Shown here: positions 22,523-32,216 of the stretch, in pieces | Position numbering within the stretch: position 1 is the first letter of the stretch | How the letters are laid out: each line of letters begins with the position of its first letter | Assembly (NCBI GenBank): GCA_003252395.1 | Contig: QKEL01000009.1 | Span: 62,001 to 126,000 of the forward strand | Origin: Spirochaetales bacterium | GTDB taxonomy: Bacteria > Spirochaetota > Spirochaetia > Treponematales > Treponemataceae | DNA: 64,000 bases | Direction of reading: 5' to 3' | Made by a program: the position numbers and the translations under genes | Notes under the pieces: model-generated | Databases searched by the model: none | Seen by the model: only the letters and a program-made list of their open reading frames with translations | What the model was told of the DNA's origin: nothing

Positions 22523-23479
22523 ATGAAAATTGACCGGCTCGTGAGCATTATCATGATTTTGCTGGATAAAAAGAGAATCGGCGCGAAGGAATTGTCGGAG
22601 ACCTTCGAGGTTTCGCTACGCACTGTCTATCGCGATTTGGAAACCATCAACCTGGCGGGCATACCGATACGGTCAACGCCGGGAGTGGGCGGCGGTTTTG
22701 AGATTATGCCGGAATACAAGCTCGACAATAAGGTCTTTACCGCGGCCGACCTGGCGGCGATCCTAACCGGCCTTTCCGGCGTGTCGGATATGATTCGGGG
22801 CGAAGAACTGATTAACGCCATCGCGAAAGTCAAAAGCTTCATTCCCGCCGAACGGGAAAAAGACATAACGTTGCGGGCGAGCCAGATTCATATCGATTTA
22901 AGCCCATGGGTCGGCAACCGGAACGCGAATGTGTATCTGGATACGGTGAAATTGGCCTTACAGGAAAACAGGCTGCTTTCATTCGACTATTTTGACCGGT
23001 ACGGACACAAAACCGCGCGCACGGCGGAGCCATACCAGCTCGTGTTGAAGGGCAGTCACTGGTATTGGCAGGGTTTTTGCCTCGAGCGAAACGACTTTCG
23101 CCTCTTTCGGGTGTCCCGTATGTCAAACCCGCGCGCGTTGGAAGCCCGTTTCGCGCCACGCGCCTATCAAAAACCCCAATTAGATATTCAGGAGATCGTT
23201 GATCGACGGCTCAAGGGCATACGGATCCGCATTCATGCGTCGATCATGGATCGGGTACTGGATTTTTGCGGGTTTGAATGCTTTACGCCAGACGGAGAAG
23301 AGCATTATCTCGTGAGCTTCCCCTTTATAGAGAACGATTTTTATTACGGCATCCTCTTAAGCTTTGGGCCCTCCTGCGAATGCCTTGAGCCCGCGAACGT
23401 TCGCCTCGAAACGCGCCGAAAACTGCTGGAAATGCTTTCCCGGTACGAAAACGGAGCCGCCCCGCGATATACTTCATAG
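22523..23479 (+). CDS. YafY-type HTH/WYL-domain transcription regulator
   Basis: 318 residues from ATG 22523; earlier in-frame codons run through the divergent isochorismatase gene. LVSIIMILLDKKRIGAKELSETFEVSLRTVYRDLETI is the HTH_11 winged helix, followed by GVGGGFEIMPEY. A WYL domain spans about 130-310 (LLSFDYFDRYGHKTARTAEPYQLVLKGSHWYWQGF). WYL domains bind ligands or nucleic acid. It probably controls the divergent isochorismatase gene. The following LRR lipoprotein starts 16 bases after its stop and may be co-transcribed. Confidence 0.9.
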   Translation: MKIDRLVSIIMILLDKKRIGAKELSETFEVSLRTVYRDLETINLAGIPIRSTPGVGGGFEIMPEYKLDNKVFTAADLAAILTGLSGVSDMIRGEELINAIAKVKSFIPAEREKDITLRASQIHIDLSPWVGNRNANVYLDTVKLALQENRLLSFDYFDRYGHKTARTAEPYQLVLKGSHWYWQGFCLERNDFRLFRVSRMSNPRALEARFAPRAYQKPQLDIQEIVDRRLKGIRIRIHASIMDRVLDFCGFECFTPDGEEHYLVSFPFIENDFYYGILLSFGPSCECLEPANVRLETRRKLLEMLSRYENGAAPRYTS

Positions 23480-23495
23480 CGGGGAGAAAGCACCG

Positions 23496-24998
23496 ATGAG
23501 TCGAAGGTTGTTATTCCTTGGATCGGCCCTGTGCGCCGCGTTTTTTTGCGTTTCCTGCGCCAACGAAACCGAAACCGTTACCGTCCCGGCGGATAACGGG
23601 GACGTGGGCGGGTGGGTTTCCTTCACGATTGACGTGACGGGAACATTGGGCATAACCCCGACGGCCGGGACTGCCGTGAGCGAGAGCGTTTTCAGGCCGG
23701 CCCTCCAATTCGCGCCGAGCCCCGACGCCCCGGAACTCGCGGTTACCCCCGCGACGGTTACCATCGAATACGGCGACGGTTCCGCGTTGCGCGTCACCGT
23801 TTCGGCGTCTTCCTGGCAAGCCCCCGTTCACCGGTACGCGGTTTCCTCCGCGCCGGTTACGGCACGGCTTCGCGTGGAACCCTCGACCGCATTGACCGTG
23901 ATCAATACGGGTTTTCGGGCCGGAGACGGGGGAAACGACCAGTCCGGCAAGACCGACGTTCCCTTCATTGCGTATCTTCCGCCGCTTGAGGCCCCGTTCG
24001 GCGACAGCGGGGACGCGCTCGACGCGCGAACCGTGCGCGCCTACGTGGGGACGGTGCTTGCGGTAGACAACCTGCAAGCCTACCCGAACCTTCATGCCTT
24101 TTGCTGCGAATGGCAGCCCCTTCGGGAATTGGACCTATCGGGCCTGGCAAGCCTTCGTACGCTCGAGGCGTTTTACTCGGAAATCAAAAAGACCAATTTT
24201 CAGGGCTGCGCCGCCCTTAGGCGCTGCTGTCTCGAATCGACCGGGGCCTATGCTTCCTGGCGCGTTGAGGGCGGCGTACGAATCGAATCCGAGGAGCTTG
24301 ACTTGAGGGATTCCCCCCTCCTTCAGGATATCCGGGGCACCAACGACGATCACGTGCGGGTGCGGCTTTCCTCGGCGGCAAAGGGGTCTCTGTGGCACTT
24401 TTGCAAAATGAACAACGGCCGCATGCGCGATATCGCCTTCGACGACGGCGGGGCGGAATCCTTCGATCTTTCGGACTTTACGGCGCTAACCCAGTGTTGG
24501 GTTTCGGGGACGCCCCTGTTCGGCGAGTCCGTCTTGATAGGCAACGGCGTTACCGAAAGCCTGTGGGCGGGAGGCTGCGGTATCCGAGAGATACGGGCCG
24601 CGGGGCAAGGACAGTTGACCGAGCTGGATCTGTCGTTTAGCGGCGCCATCGACCTTCTTGACATCGGCGGCTGCGCGGGGCTCACCCGGCTCAATTTGGC
24701 GAACGATCAGCTCGCTGGCCTCGCTATCGGCGACAGCGCGCGCTTGGTCTGCCTTAACCTGACGGATTGCGGGCTCTCCCAAGACCTGGTAGATTCCCTG
24801 CTCGTCACCCTCGATTCCTTCCTTACCGTCGCGGACTATTCCTGGTTAAGCGAGGAGGAGCGCACCGATCCGCTGAAAATGCCGGTATGCCTCGCGAGCA
24901 CCGCGAACGCGGGAAGGCCGAACGCCCCGCCGTCGTCGGCGGGCTTGGCCCACCTTGCCTCGCTTCGCTCGCGGGGATGGGTGATTTCGACCAATTGA
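23496..24998 (+). CDS. Leucine-rich-repeat lipoprotein
   Basis: 500 residues from ATG 23496. The lipoprotein signal MSRRLLFLGSALCAAFFCVSC has Cys21. Residues 30-150 are Val/Thr-rich beta sheet. From about 180 leucine-rich segments follow: LRELDLSGLASLRTLEAF, LTELDLSFSGAIDLLDIGGCAGLTRLNLA and LVCLNLTDCGLSQDLVD, similar to bacterial LRR proteins of spirochaetes and Bacteroidetes. A surface binding role is likely. GGGGAG precedes the ATG. It converges with the GGDEF gene at 25015. Confidence 0.75.
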   Translation: MSRRLLFLGSALCAAFFCVSCANETETVTVPADNGDVGGWVSFTIDVTGTLGITPTAGTAVSESVFRPALQFAPSPDAPELAVTPATVTIEYGDGSALRVTVSASSWQAPVHRYAVSSAPVTARLRVEPSTALTVINTGFRAGDGGNDQSGKTDVPFIAYLPPLEAPFGDSGDALDARTVRAYVGTVLAVDNLQAYPNLHAFCCEWQPLRELDLSGLASLRTLEAFYSEIKKTNFQGCAALRRCCLESTGAYASWRVEGGVRIESEELDLRDSPLLQDIRGTNDDHVRVRLSSAAKGSLWHFCKMNNGRMRDIAFDDGGAESFDLSDFTALTQCWVSGTPLFGESVLIGNGVTESLWAGGCGIREIRAAGQGQLTELDLSFSGAIDLLDIGGCAGLTRLNLANDQLAGLAIGDSARLVCLNLTDCGLSQDLVDSLLVTLDSFLTVADYSWLSEEERTDPLKMPVCLASTANAGRPNAPPSSAGLAHLASLRSRGWVISTN

Positions 24999-25014
24999 CC
25001 GGGACGGCGAACGG

Positions 25015-26031
25015 TTAATCGCTTTCCACCCGGTTTTTCCCGAGCTCTTTGGCGCGCAGCAAGGCCTGGTCAACGCGCTTTATCAATGCCGCATCGTCGT
25101 CCCTGATTTGGAATTCCGTCACGCCGAGGCTGATGGTTATGTATAGCTTTTGCCCCTCGCTTTCAAGGGCCTTTTTCTCGACCGCCGACCTGATTTTTTC
25201 GGCGATCTGTCTCGCGTCCGGAAGGGCGGTTGCCTTGAAAATCAGCGTGAATTCCTCGCCCCCGAAACGGCAGAGAAGGTCGGTTTTGCGAATTATTTCC
25301 TGAATCGTGCGGGTCGCGGTTTGGAGCACGAGGTCGCCGACGGGATGGCCGTAGGTATCGTTAAAGGCCTTGAAATTGTCTATATCCAATATCGCCACGC
25401 TAAAGGTTTCCCCGTACTTGCGGGCCTGTTCGATGGTATCGCGGAGGTACTCGTCGAAAAAGGCCCGGTTGCGCGCCTGGGTCAGACCGTCGGTTATGGA
25501 CCTATCGTAGACCGATTCGTACGAGGTCATCATCCGTTTGCCCCATTCCCCCTGGAAGGCGAGAAGGATCCCTATTACCAAGAAATTCGCGATCAGAGAA
25601 AAAACCGAGGCGGGAACCAGCAGGGGGAAAAGCGCCTCTCTCATGAATATGAGGCCGAGGATCATTTCGGCGCAGAGAACGACCGTGGTGTACAGGGTAA
25701 ACTCCACGTCGAAGTAGAGCGAGGCGCTGGCCAGGATAACGTAGAGCAGGAAGAGATTGTCTATATTGCCCTTTTGGATATAGAGCAATACGAACATGTA
25801 GGTGATGGCGAATAAGACGAAAAGGTATTTGAATACGGCGCTGGAGGGCCTGATGAAATATATGATCAGGGGGAGGCCGAACATGGCTAGGGCAAGGCCG
25901 AAGACCCTGATGGTGCCGATGACGGAGGAATCGACGAAATACGACAGGATAGTCTGCACGACGATCATGCAGATGGACGAATACGCGATAAGCCGGTTGG
26001 TCGTTGCCTGACTCACGATGAACTTGTGCAT
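25015..26031 (-). CDS. Membrane-bound diguanylate cyclase (GGDEF)
   Basis: 338 residues from ATG 26031; longer in-frame starts exist at 26046 and 26130 with no better ribosome sites. Residues 15-165 form about six membrane helices. The GGDEF domain starts near 175 (DGLTQARNRAFFDEYL). The signature is GGEEF at 257-261, an active variant. RKTD five residues before it is an intact inhibitory site for c-di-GMP feedback. It makes c-di-GMP from two GTP in response to an unknown membrane signal. Confidence 0.9.
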   Translation of the reverse strand: MHKFIVSQATTNRLIAYSSICMIVVQTILSYFVDSSVIGTIRVFGLALAMFGLPLIIYFIRPSSAVFKYLFVLFAITYMFVLLYIQKGNIDNLFLLYVILASASLYFDVEFTLYTTVVLCAEMILGLIFMREALFPLLVPASVFSLIANFLVIGILLAFQGEWGKRMMTSYESVYDRSITDGLTQARNRAFFDEYLRDTIEQARKYGETFSVAILDIDNFKAFNDTYGHPVGDLVLQTATRTIQEIIRKTDLLCRFGGEEFTLIFKATALPDARQIAEKIRSAVEKKALESEGQKLYITISLGVTEFQIRDDDAALIKRVDQALLRAKELGKNRVESD

Positions 26032-26205
26032 GCCCCTTGCCCCCATTCGAAAAGCGGTTCCCGTAACGAAACGGGTTTTAGTGTAAGCGTTTTTTTTTCG
26101 TACGGCAAGAAAGAATTGCGAATTCCGCATGCCCGCCGTTTTCGGCCGCGGCGGAATTTTTTAAGCGACGGATGCGCGCACCTTTTGACCGGCGCGGCAT
26201 ACCGC

Positions 26206-27231
26206 TCAATCCCTTTCCAGCAATTCCCCGAGAATGATCTCGGAATAGATATACGGCGGCCGAGTCGCTTTTTGGTTCCGGAACTCGCTATTGAACACCG
26301 CCACGAGGCTGAGGCTCGGCGTTATGAAAATATACTGCTCATTGGCTCCCCACGCGTAAACCGTCTTTTGGCCGCGATAGGTATTGATCCACCAACCGTA
26401 TCCGTATTCGCCCCCGACATATTCATCCCATCGGTATCCCTCGCTCTGGGGCGTCGTCATTTTGTTGACCCATTCGGTAGACACCAACGATTCATTACCG
26501 TAGTTTCCTTCGTCAAGGATAAGCTGGCCGATCTTTAACGCGTCTTTCGCGCGCATTCGGATCCACGCGCCGCCGAAGCATATTCCTTGGGGGTCCTCGT
26601 ACCACGATACGGACGTAATGCCGAGCTTGTCAAACAATCGCGCCTTGCCGAAATCCAGCATGTTTTGTCGGGTCGTTTCCTGGACTATTTTCGAGACGAG
26701 ATGATGGTTTCCCGAATTGTAATTGAAGGCGGTGCCCGGTACCTCGATCAAATCGCGCGATAGGATGAAATCTATCCAATTGCCGCTTTCGACCATCGGC
26801 CTGAAGAAATGGTTCCAATCCGTTGACTCGGGCCATGAAAGCCCCGAGGTCATGGAGAGCAAATGCCTAAGCCGGATGTTTCCCTTAGGATCCCGGGTGC
26901 CCTCGAGGGCCGGAAAGTAATCGGAAATGGGTACGTCCTCATCCCGAATGTAGCCCGTATCGATGGCTATTCCCGCGATGATAGACGTTACGCTCTTTGC
27001 CACGGAATAGTAATTGTAGATACGGTTCCTATCCGAATCCGACAGATAGTATTCATAGACGATAGAATCGCGTTGGCTGACTATTACGGCGTTTATCTGG
27101 CGTTCGCTATCGAGTAATTTCGTTACACGGCTAAAGTCAGGGCGCGTGGGCTCCCGTTCCGCAATTTCCTGCGACCGCGAACAGGCCGATAGCAGAAGGC
27201 AAGAGGCTAAAACGATGGTAACGGCTTTCAT
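26206..27231 (-). CDS. Class C beta-lactamase-fold serine hydrolase lipoprotein
   Basis: 341 residues. The lipoprotein signal MKAVTIVLASCLLLSAC ends in lipobox LLSAC. YYSVAKSVTSIIAG holds the SxxK catalytic pair; FNYNSGNHHLVSKI holds the YxN tyrosine; near the end WWINTYRGQKTVYAWGANEQY carries the third motif. The family covers EstB-type esterases, D-aminopeptidases and 6-aminohexanoate hydrolases. True beta-lactamase activity is not implied. It lies 46 bases upstream of the next stop, in a leftward group. Confidence 0.88.
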   Translation of the reverse strand: MKAVTIVLASCLLLSACSRSQEIAEREPTRPDFSRVTKLLDSERQINAVIVSQRDSIVYEYYLSDSDRNRIYNYYSVAKSVTSIIAGIAIDTGYIRDEDVPISDYFPALEGTRDPKGNIRLRHLLSMTSGLSWPESTDWNHFFRPMVESGNWIDFILSRDLIEVPGTAFNYNSGNHHLVSKIVQETTRQNMLDFGKARLFDKLGITSVSWYEDPQGICFGGAWIRMRAKDALKIGQLILDEGNYGNESLVSTEWVNKMTTPQSEGYRWDEYVGGEYGYGWWINTYRGQKTVYAWGANEQYIFITPSLSLVAVFNSEFRNQKATRPPYIYSEIILGELLERD

Positions 27232-27277
27232 TGGCTATTCTGTCCTTGGCCAGGGCGGCTTGGCCGTAAACGGCCCC

Positions 27278-28024
27278 TTATCGCGCGATAAAGTCCTCTA
27301 TCATTTTCTGCTCGTCGTATCCATTGGCCTTCACCACGGTATTGTACCGTTCCAAGAGCGTAACCGCCTTCGTTGAGGCCTTTGAAAAAGCCACGTAAAA
27401 GCGCGTTTCCTCGCCGGGAATCTTGAGGGTCTTAATCTTCGACTCAACGCCCAGCCGTTTCGCCTCTTCCCGGTACGAGTAGGCGTTCATATCCATTGCC
27501 GCGTCGATTCTTCCCGCGAGCAGACGGGCAAGGTTTTGCCGTATCCACGAGTCGCCGCTCACCGACTCGAATGCCACCGACTTCGCGGAATCGAAGAAGG
27601 GGGGAATGGCTGCCCCGCTGAGAAACCCGATTTTCATTCCCGATACGTCGTCCACCCCGTCGATCCGGTCGATTTTATTCGTGGCAAGCACCGTTAAAGA
27701 AGGAACCATTACGTACACCGGTTCGTCCGAAAAATAGGCGTATTCTTCCCTTTCGGGGGTTTTGGCGATTTCGAGGCAGAGGTCAATCTGCCCGTCTTTT
27801 AGGTACAGAAGCACCCTCGACAGGGGCAATAGGCGGTAAACGGGCACGTAGCCCATTTCCGCCATTACCTGCGAGACGTAGTCGATCGCCGGACCGTACA
27901 CGCCGTCGTCGGCTTCGTTTTTGTAAACGTGGGGGGCGTGCACGAACACGCCGACGGTCACTTCCCGGGCGTAAGCGGAGAGCGAAAGGATGAGGGCGAG
28001 CGATAGGAAAAAAAACTTCTTCAT
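27278..28024 (-). CDS. Periplasmic solute-binding protein, family 3
   Basis: 248 residues from ATG 28024 with GGAGAAACG upstream. A classical signal peptide MKKFFFLSLALILSLSAYA precedes REVTVGVFVHAPHVYKNEADDGVYGPAIDYVSQVMAEMGY, the start of SBP_bac_3 domains. LDKGQ-like and Asp-rich ligand loops follow. No permease or ATPase genes are adjacent, so it is an orphan that may act as a sensor or serve another transporter. Ligand unknown. Confidence 0.78.
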   Translation of the reverse strand: MKKFFFLSLALILSLSAYAREVTVGVFVHAPHVYKNEADDGVYGPAIDYVSQVMAEMGYVPVYRLLPLSRVLLYLKDGQIDLCLEIAKTPEREEYAYFSDEPVYVMVPSLTVLATNKIDRIDGVDDVSGMKIGFLSGAAIPPFFDSAKSVAFESVSGDSWIRQNLARLLAGRIDAAMDMNAYSYREEAKRLGVESKIKTLKIPGEETRFYVAFSKASTKAVTLLERYNTVVKANGYDEQKMIEDFIAR

Positions 28025-28114
28025 GGCGTTTCTCCAAGTCCCCAATCCCATTATCGCATGAAACGGCCCGTTTGCGGCAACGGCGCGTAGAATTTTTCCC
28101 GCGCCGTTCCGCGG

Positions 28115-31045
28115 TCACCGGAACGTTATCCGCACCTCGTGCGAGCCCGGGGATAGCGGAAGGGGAATGGCGTTGCCGTCCTGCGGCGCGCCGTCGAAGG
28201 AAAGCTCGAACGGCGCGTCCTTGACGCGGCGGAAGCCCGAAGGCTTTTCGTACCGGACGAGCAAATCGGCGTCTCCCATCCGCAAACGCAATTCCGCCTG
28301 GGTGTCCTCTCGCCGCAGGACGGGGTCCATGATGAGGCCGCGGTCGGAAAGCTCGATTCCGTACGCCTTCATCAGGGAAAGAATGAACCAGGTGGAGGTG
28401 CCGCTCAAAAGCGGGCCGATATTCTCCCCGGTTTCGCTGTTGTTGTACTGGGTGCAAAAGCGCGGGTTCCCCGCGAGCACGAAGGGGTTTTCCATGGCGC
28501 GGCCGGGATAGACGAGGTCGATCATGGACCACGCTTCCGCGGCGAGTTCCGCGGCGAGCCCCCCGTTTTCCACCCGCTTGGCCGCATCCAAAAGCGCCGA
28601 CACGGCCATCATGCTCGCGTGTTTGAATACGGCCCCGTTTTCGCGGTCCCCGGGGAAATATTCCGCGCTCGCGGCGTCGCGCACGACCCGGCTCAGGTCG
28701 TTCGGCGAAACGAGTTTTAGCCCGTGGGGCGTTTTCAGCTTGCGCCTGACGGCCTCAAGCATCGAGCGGACCTGGGCTTCGTCGGCGACTCCGGCGAGGA
28801 CCGACCAGGAAAAGCTATTAAGAAAGAGCGTTCCGCCGCTTCCGTCCGTATCAAGGCCGTCACCGTCGGCGCCCGCGTAAGTAAAACCCGGGTAGTCGTT
28901 AAAGAGCAGCCGGGCGTACGCGTTGCCCTTCCACGCATGCGCGCGCACCGCCTCGCTAAGCCGCGCGATAAGCGTATCCAGCTTATCGGCGGCGGCCGTA
29001 TCGCCTCTCAGTCCCGCGAGCGATCGCGTTTCCTTCGCGGCGATTATGGCGAGGAACGCGTTCATCACGCTTTCCGTATTGTTGGATTCCATGCGGCCGG
29101 TCTCGCGGTATATCTTCTCCTTCTCGGAGCCGGAGCGGTAATTCCGGTCAAGGCGGAGGCAATCGTTCCAGTCGGCGCGGTCGAGGAGCGGAATGCCGTG
29201 CGGGCCCACCGAAATCTCCGTCGAATAGCGGAGGCACGCGAGAAGGGTCTCGAAAACGGTCCTTCGCTTGCCGTCGGCGCCGGCGACCGGCACGGCGGCA
29301 TCGAGGAACGCCGCGTCGCCGGTCAGGTGCACGTATCGGCCCACGGCCTGATGCAGCCACAGCGCGTCATCGGACCAATGGCCCGCTTCCTTGCCCTCCC
29401 AGAAAAAGTTATGGTTCGCGAAACCGAATTCGTGAACCTGCGAAACCCATTCCGTCAGGAGACGCTTCACGAAATCGCCGTTGCCCCGGGCGTTGAAATA
29501 ATACATCGAGGCGAAGAGGTCCTGAATCTCGCGGAAGCCTATTTCCCGGTAACCCTTTTGCGTCTGGTCAAACGAGCGGGACACGAAGGTTTGGTAGAGG
29601 ACCTGGAAGGGAAGGTTGCGGTTGCAATAGGTAGAGAAACCGGGATCTCCCGTTCGCAGCTGAAAGAAGGCCGCGTAGTCCTTCAGGAAATCGGACGACT
29701 TGCCGAGGGCGAGCGGTACGGATTCCGGCGACTCGAAGCGGCCGAGCAGGGCGTCGATCTCGCGGGAGAGGGAACCGGAATCGAAGGAGGGATTTGCCCG
29801 TTTTGAAACGAGCCCGGTAAAATGGTCGACGAACACCGTCTCTCCCGGGTTGACCGCGAATTCCGCGGCCACCGCGAAGAAGCCCGGACCCTTGCGGTAC
29901 AGCTCGTTCGGGAACGCGAAAAGGCCGTCCGGCGATTCAAGCGTTCCCCGCCCGACGAAGTCGTTGTAATTCAGGCAATACTCGTTCGGATAGGCGTTCC
30001 CCCCGGGCGCGCGGACGACCATCGCGTGAAAGCGAAGATCGTCCTGGTCATGGAGGGGAAAGTACCGCGGGCTCACCGCGCGAACGGTTCCGTCCTTATT
30101 GAGGAGGATTCCCGCTTCCATGATGATGTTGCTGTACAGCACGTCTTCCTGGAGGGCAGGGGGCTTTGACGGACCGAACATGCCGGTGTACGCCATACGG
30201 AGCCTGCGCGCCGACGTTCCCCGGTTGGTGACGGCGATTCGCTGGATCTCGACGGCCAGGGGGAGCCCGGCTTCCTGCATGGGAAGGAATATCGTGCGTT
30301 CAACGCCCAGGCCGCACGCGGTGGAATAGGATATTCGCGTATGGTTCTGGCCGTGTACGCAGGCGGCCTCGTTGACCGTCGCGCTTTCGGCGTCGGCTGA
30401 GTAAAAGACGCGCTTCGACCCTTCGGTCAGGTAAAACTGCCGGTTGCAGGGGAAGCCGTTCTCCTCCTGCCGGAGGTCCCAACGCGTGGCGAGTACCTGC
30501 GTGGCGGCATGAGAGCGGAAGCTTCCGCGTCCGTAGCGGTCCACGACGCTTTTCGGCGTGGTCTGCAGGGGATAATCAAAGCCCATTCGGTTTCCCATCA
30601 GGAGATTCACGAAGAAGTGCGGGCCCGGGGACGGCGACTTGAGGTCAATGACGTGCTCTCCGTCCCCGTTGAGCGTTCCGCCCCATCGTTCGGCCGCGGT
30701 TAAAACGGCGAGAATTTCCCCGGTAAGGGAGGCTGCGAGGGGAAAGTCGACGACGGCCTTTCCCTCGGTTTTAAACGCCGATAGGCGATTGCCGGTTTCG
30801 AGGCGGAGGAGGCAGGATTCTCCGGAATCTTTGAGCCCTTTCCAGAGTGCCCTGAACGATTCTTTCCTGAGAAGTTCCTTCAGGACCGGCGCCTTATAGG
30901 GCAGGCCGCACGCGCCGATCGCGTGCGCGCGTTCGCTCCCGAGGAACGCCGCGTCGCACGCCCCTATCACCCGCGACTGGAACAGGGCGCGCACCGCGCC
31001 TTCTGGCAGTATATCCTCGGTTCTCGCCGTAACGTATTGACCCAT
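28115..31045 (-). CDS. GH94-type glycoside phosphorylase
   Basis: 976 residues, cytosolic (no signal). It matches the cellobiose/chitobiose phosphorylase superfamily: an N-terminal beta-sandwich (about 60-430) with CNRQFYLTEGS, then an (alpha/alpha)6 barrel. The barrel carries the general acid in RADWNDC (Asp625 or Asp628), MESNNTES, and GGTLFLNSFSW near the end. Such enzymes cleave beta-glycosides with phosphate, saving ATP. The length and sequence do not fix the sugar. AAAGGA precedes the ATG, and a 20-base imperfect palindrome at 31100-31119 may be an operator. Confidence 0.82.
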   Translation of the reverse strand: MGQYVTARTEDILPEGAVRALFQSRVIGACDAAFLGSERAHAIGACGLPYKAPVLKELLRKESFRALWKGLKDSGESCLLRLETGNRLSAFKTEGKAVVDFPLAASLTGEILAVLTAAERWGGTLNGDGEHVIDLKSPSPGPHFFVNLLMGNRMGFDYPLQTTPKSVVDRYGRGSFRSHAATQVLATRWDLRQEENGFPCNRQFYLTEGSKRVFYSADAESATVNEAACVHGQNHTRISYSTACGLGVERTIFLPMQEAGLPLAVEIQRIAVTNRGTSARRLRMAYTGMFGPSKPPALQEDVLYSNIIMEAGILLNKDGTVRAVSPRYFPLHDQDDLRFHAMVVRAPGGNAYPNEYCLNYNDFVGRGTLESPDGLFAFPNELYRKGPGFFAVAAEFAVNPGETVFVDHFTGLVSKRANPSFDSGSLSREIDALLGRFESPESVPLALGKSSDFLKDYAAFFQLRTGDPGFSTYCNRNLPFQVLYQTFVSRSFDQTQKGYREIGFREIQDLFASMYYFNARGNGDFVKRLLTEWVSQVHEFGFANHNFFWEGKEAGHWSDDALWLHQAVGRYVHLTGDAAFLDAAVPVAGADGKRRTVFETLLACLRYSTEISVGPHGIPLLDRADWNDCLRLDRNYRSGSEKEKIYRETGRMESNNTESVMNAFLAIIAAKETRSLAGLRGDTAAADKLDTLIARLSEAVRAHAWKGNAYARLLFNDYPGFTYAGADGDGLDTDGSGGTLFLNSFSWSVLAGVADEAQVRSMLEAVRRKLKTPHGLKLVSPNDLSRVVRDAASAEYFPGDRENGAVFKHASMMAVSALLDAAKRVENGGLAAELAAEAWSMIDLVYPGRAMENPFVLAGNPRFCTQYNNSETGENIGPLLSGTSTWFILSLMKAYGIELSDRGLIMDPVLRREDTQAELRLRMGDADLLVRYEKPSGFRRVKDAPFELSFDGAPQDGNAIPLPLSPGSHEVRITFR

Positions 31046-31099
31046 ATTCTTTTCCTTTTTCTACAAAACTGGATGGGGAGACGATCGCGCGGTTTCAAG

Positions 31100-31119
31100 T
31101 TCGTTTCCGCGCGAACGAA
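31100..31119. promoter_or_regulatory. Imperfect palindrome before the GH94 gene
   Basis: TTCGTT, eight bases, AACGAA, centred about 64 bases upstream of the GH94 start. It is of the size and symmetry used by LacI-family regulators, but no regulator gene adjoins it. Confidence 0.3.
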
Positions 31120-31232
31120 AAGGACCTTGAAGGCTCCCGGATGCCGCCGCTGGCACGGGCGACAAAAGGGCGAGCAATGGCCAAGACACAAGATATCACA
31201 CTCAGGCAATATGCGCCATGGATTTTCGCCCC

Positions 31233-32171
31233 TTACGGGACGCGCAGCGCCCTGACCAGGCTTTGAATGCCGTCGTTTATCCAGGCCTCGAGCCTCGGGA
31301 TTCTCGCGGCCTCTGCGGCGCCCCCGCTCCACATTAACTGGAGTAAGTCCTGCTCGATCTGGTATACGGTTTGCCGTTCGCACAGTCCGGGAACCGTGGC
31401 GCAGGGCGCAGAGGCGTCCAGAACCGCCTTCAATACGGCGTGGAAGGCGCGCCCTTCGTCGGGCGGAAAGAGGCACCAGTGGAAAAGGTGGCATAAATCG
31501 AAATCCGCCTCGCCGTATTGGGAGCATTCCCAATCGATCACCCCGGAGAAGGCCTTGTCCTCAACGATGATATTTTTTGGATGAAAGTCGTTATGAAGGA
31601 GTACCGGCCCCGTTTGATAGTCTAGGAATTCCCTATGCGCAAACAGGTAGTCGAAGGCTTCGTTCACGACGGCTTGCGCCCTACGGGTGAGCGTAATTTT
31701 CGCGAGGTTTTCCCCAAGGAACGACCAGTATTTCTCATGGCCTTCCCGCCACGTTCCGGTATGGCCCTTGACGATGGGGATATAATGGCCGATATCGTAC
31801 GATTGTCCGGAATTGCGGTGTAAACCCGCGAGAAAACCGGCGATAGCCCGACCGAGGGCATCGTTTTCGCGGTCGTTCAAACCTTCGATAACGGAGTAGT
31901 ACTCGACTCCCGGAACTTGGGTCAACAAGAGGTAATTATAAGTTTTCCCGGCCTCGAAGGTTCCCGTCTTGACGATTTTGGGAACGCGCGGAAGATGCCG
32001 TATGCGATGGAAGCACGCAACCTGTTCGTCAATGCCCTGTTCCGTCGGCCTGAGGATATACGAGCCGTCGACGATGAAAATGTCCTTGTCGAAACTGCCC
32101 TTGACGTGGGTCATTTCGTTCGCCGGTATGCACAGTCGCTCAAATAATTGAATGGCCTCGTCTTTCGTCAT
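31233..32171 (-). CDS. APH-family phosphotransferase
   Basis: 312 residues from ATG 32171, nine bases after GAGGAAAA; a TTG nine codons earlier is less likely. VLLHNDFHPKNIIV is the Brenner catalytic motif and GVIDWECSQYGEADFDLCHLF the metal-binding segment. FIVDGSYILRPTEQG is the N-lobe. Many such proteins phosphorylate aminoglycosides, choline, homoserine or sugars; nothing here selects one. It is not closely similar to the other APH-like gene at 20969 when read side by side. Confidence 0.82.
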   Translation of the reverse strand: MTKDEAIQLFERLCIPANEMTHVKGSFDKDIFIVDGSYILRPTEQGIDEQVACFHRIRHLPRVPKIVKTGTFEAGKTYNYLLLTQVPGVEYYSVIEGLNDRENDALGRAIAGFLAGLHRNSGQSYDIGHYIPIVKGHTGTWREGHEKYWSFLGENLAKITLTRRAQAVVNEAFDYLFAHREFLDYQTGPVLLHNDFHPKNIIVEDKAFSGVIDWECSQYGEADFDLCHLFHWCLFPPDEGRAFHAVLKAVLDASAPCATVPGLCERQTVYQIEQDLLQLMWSGGAAEAARIPRLEAWINDGIQSLVRALRVP

Positions 32172-32216
32172 CGGTACGTTTTCCTCGCTTTTGCTCAAGA
32201 TACGGTATATGGCCGC

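Noticed and set aside
28724-29806. 360-codon plus-strand frame inside the GH94 gene
   Set aside because: It lies wholly antisense to the GH94 phosphorylase, has no ribosome site and shows no recognisable domain.
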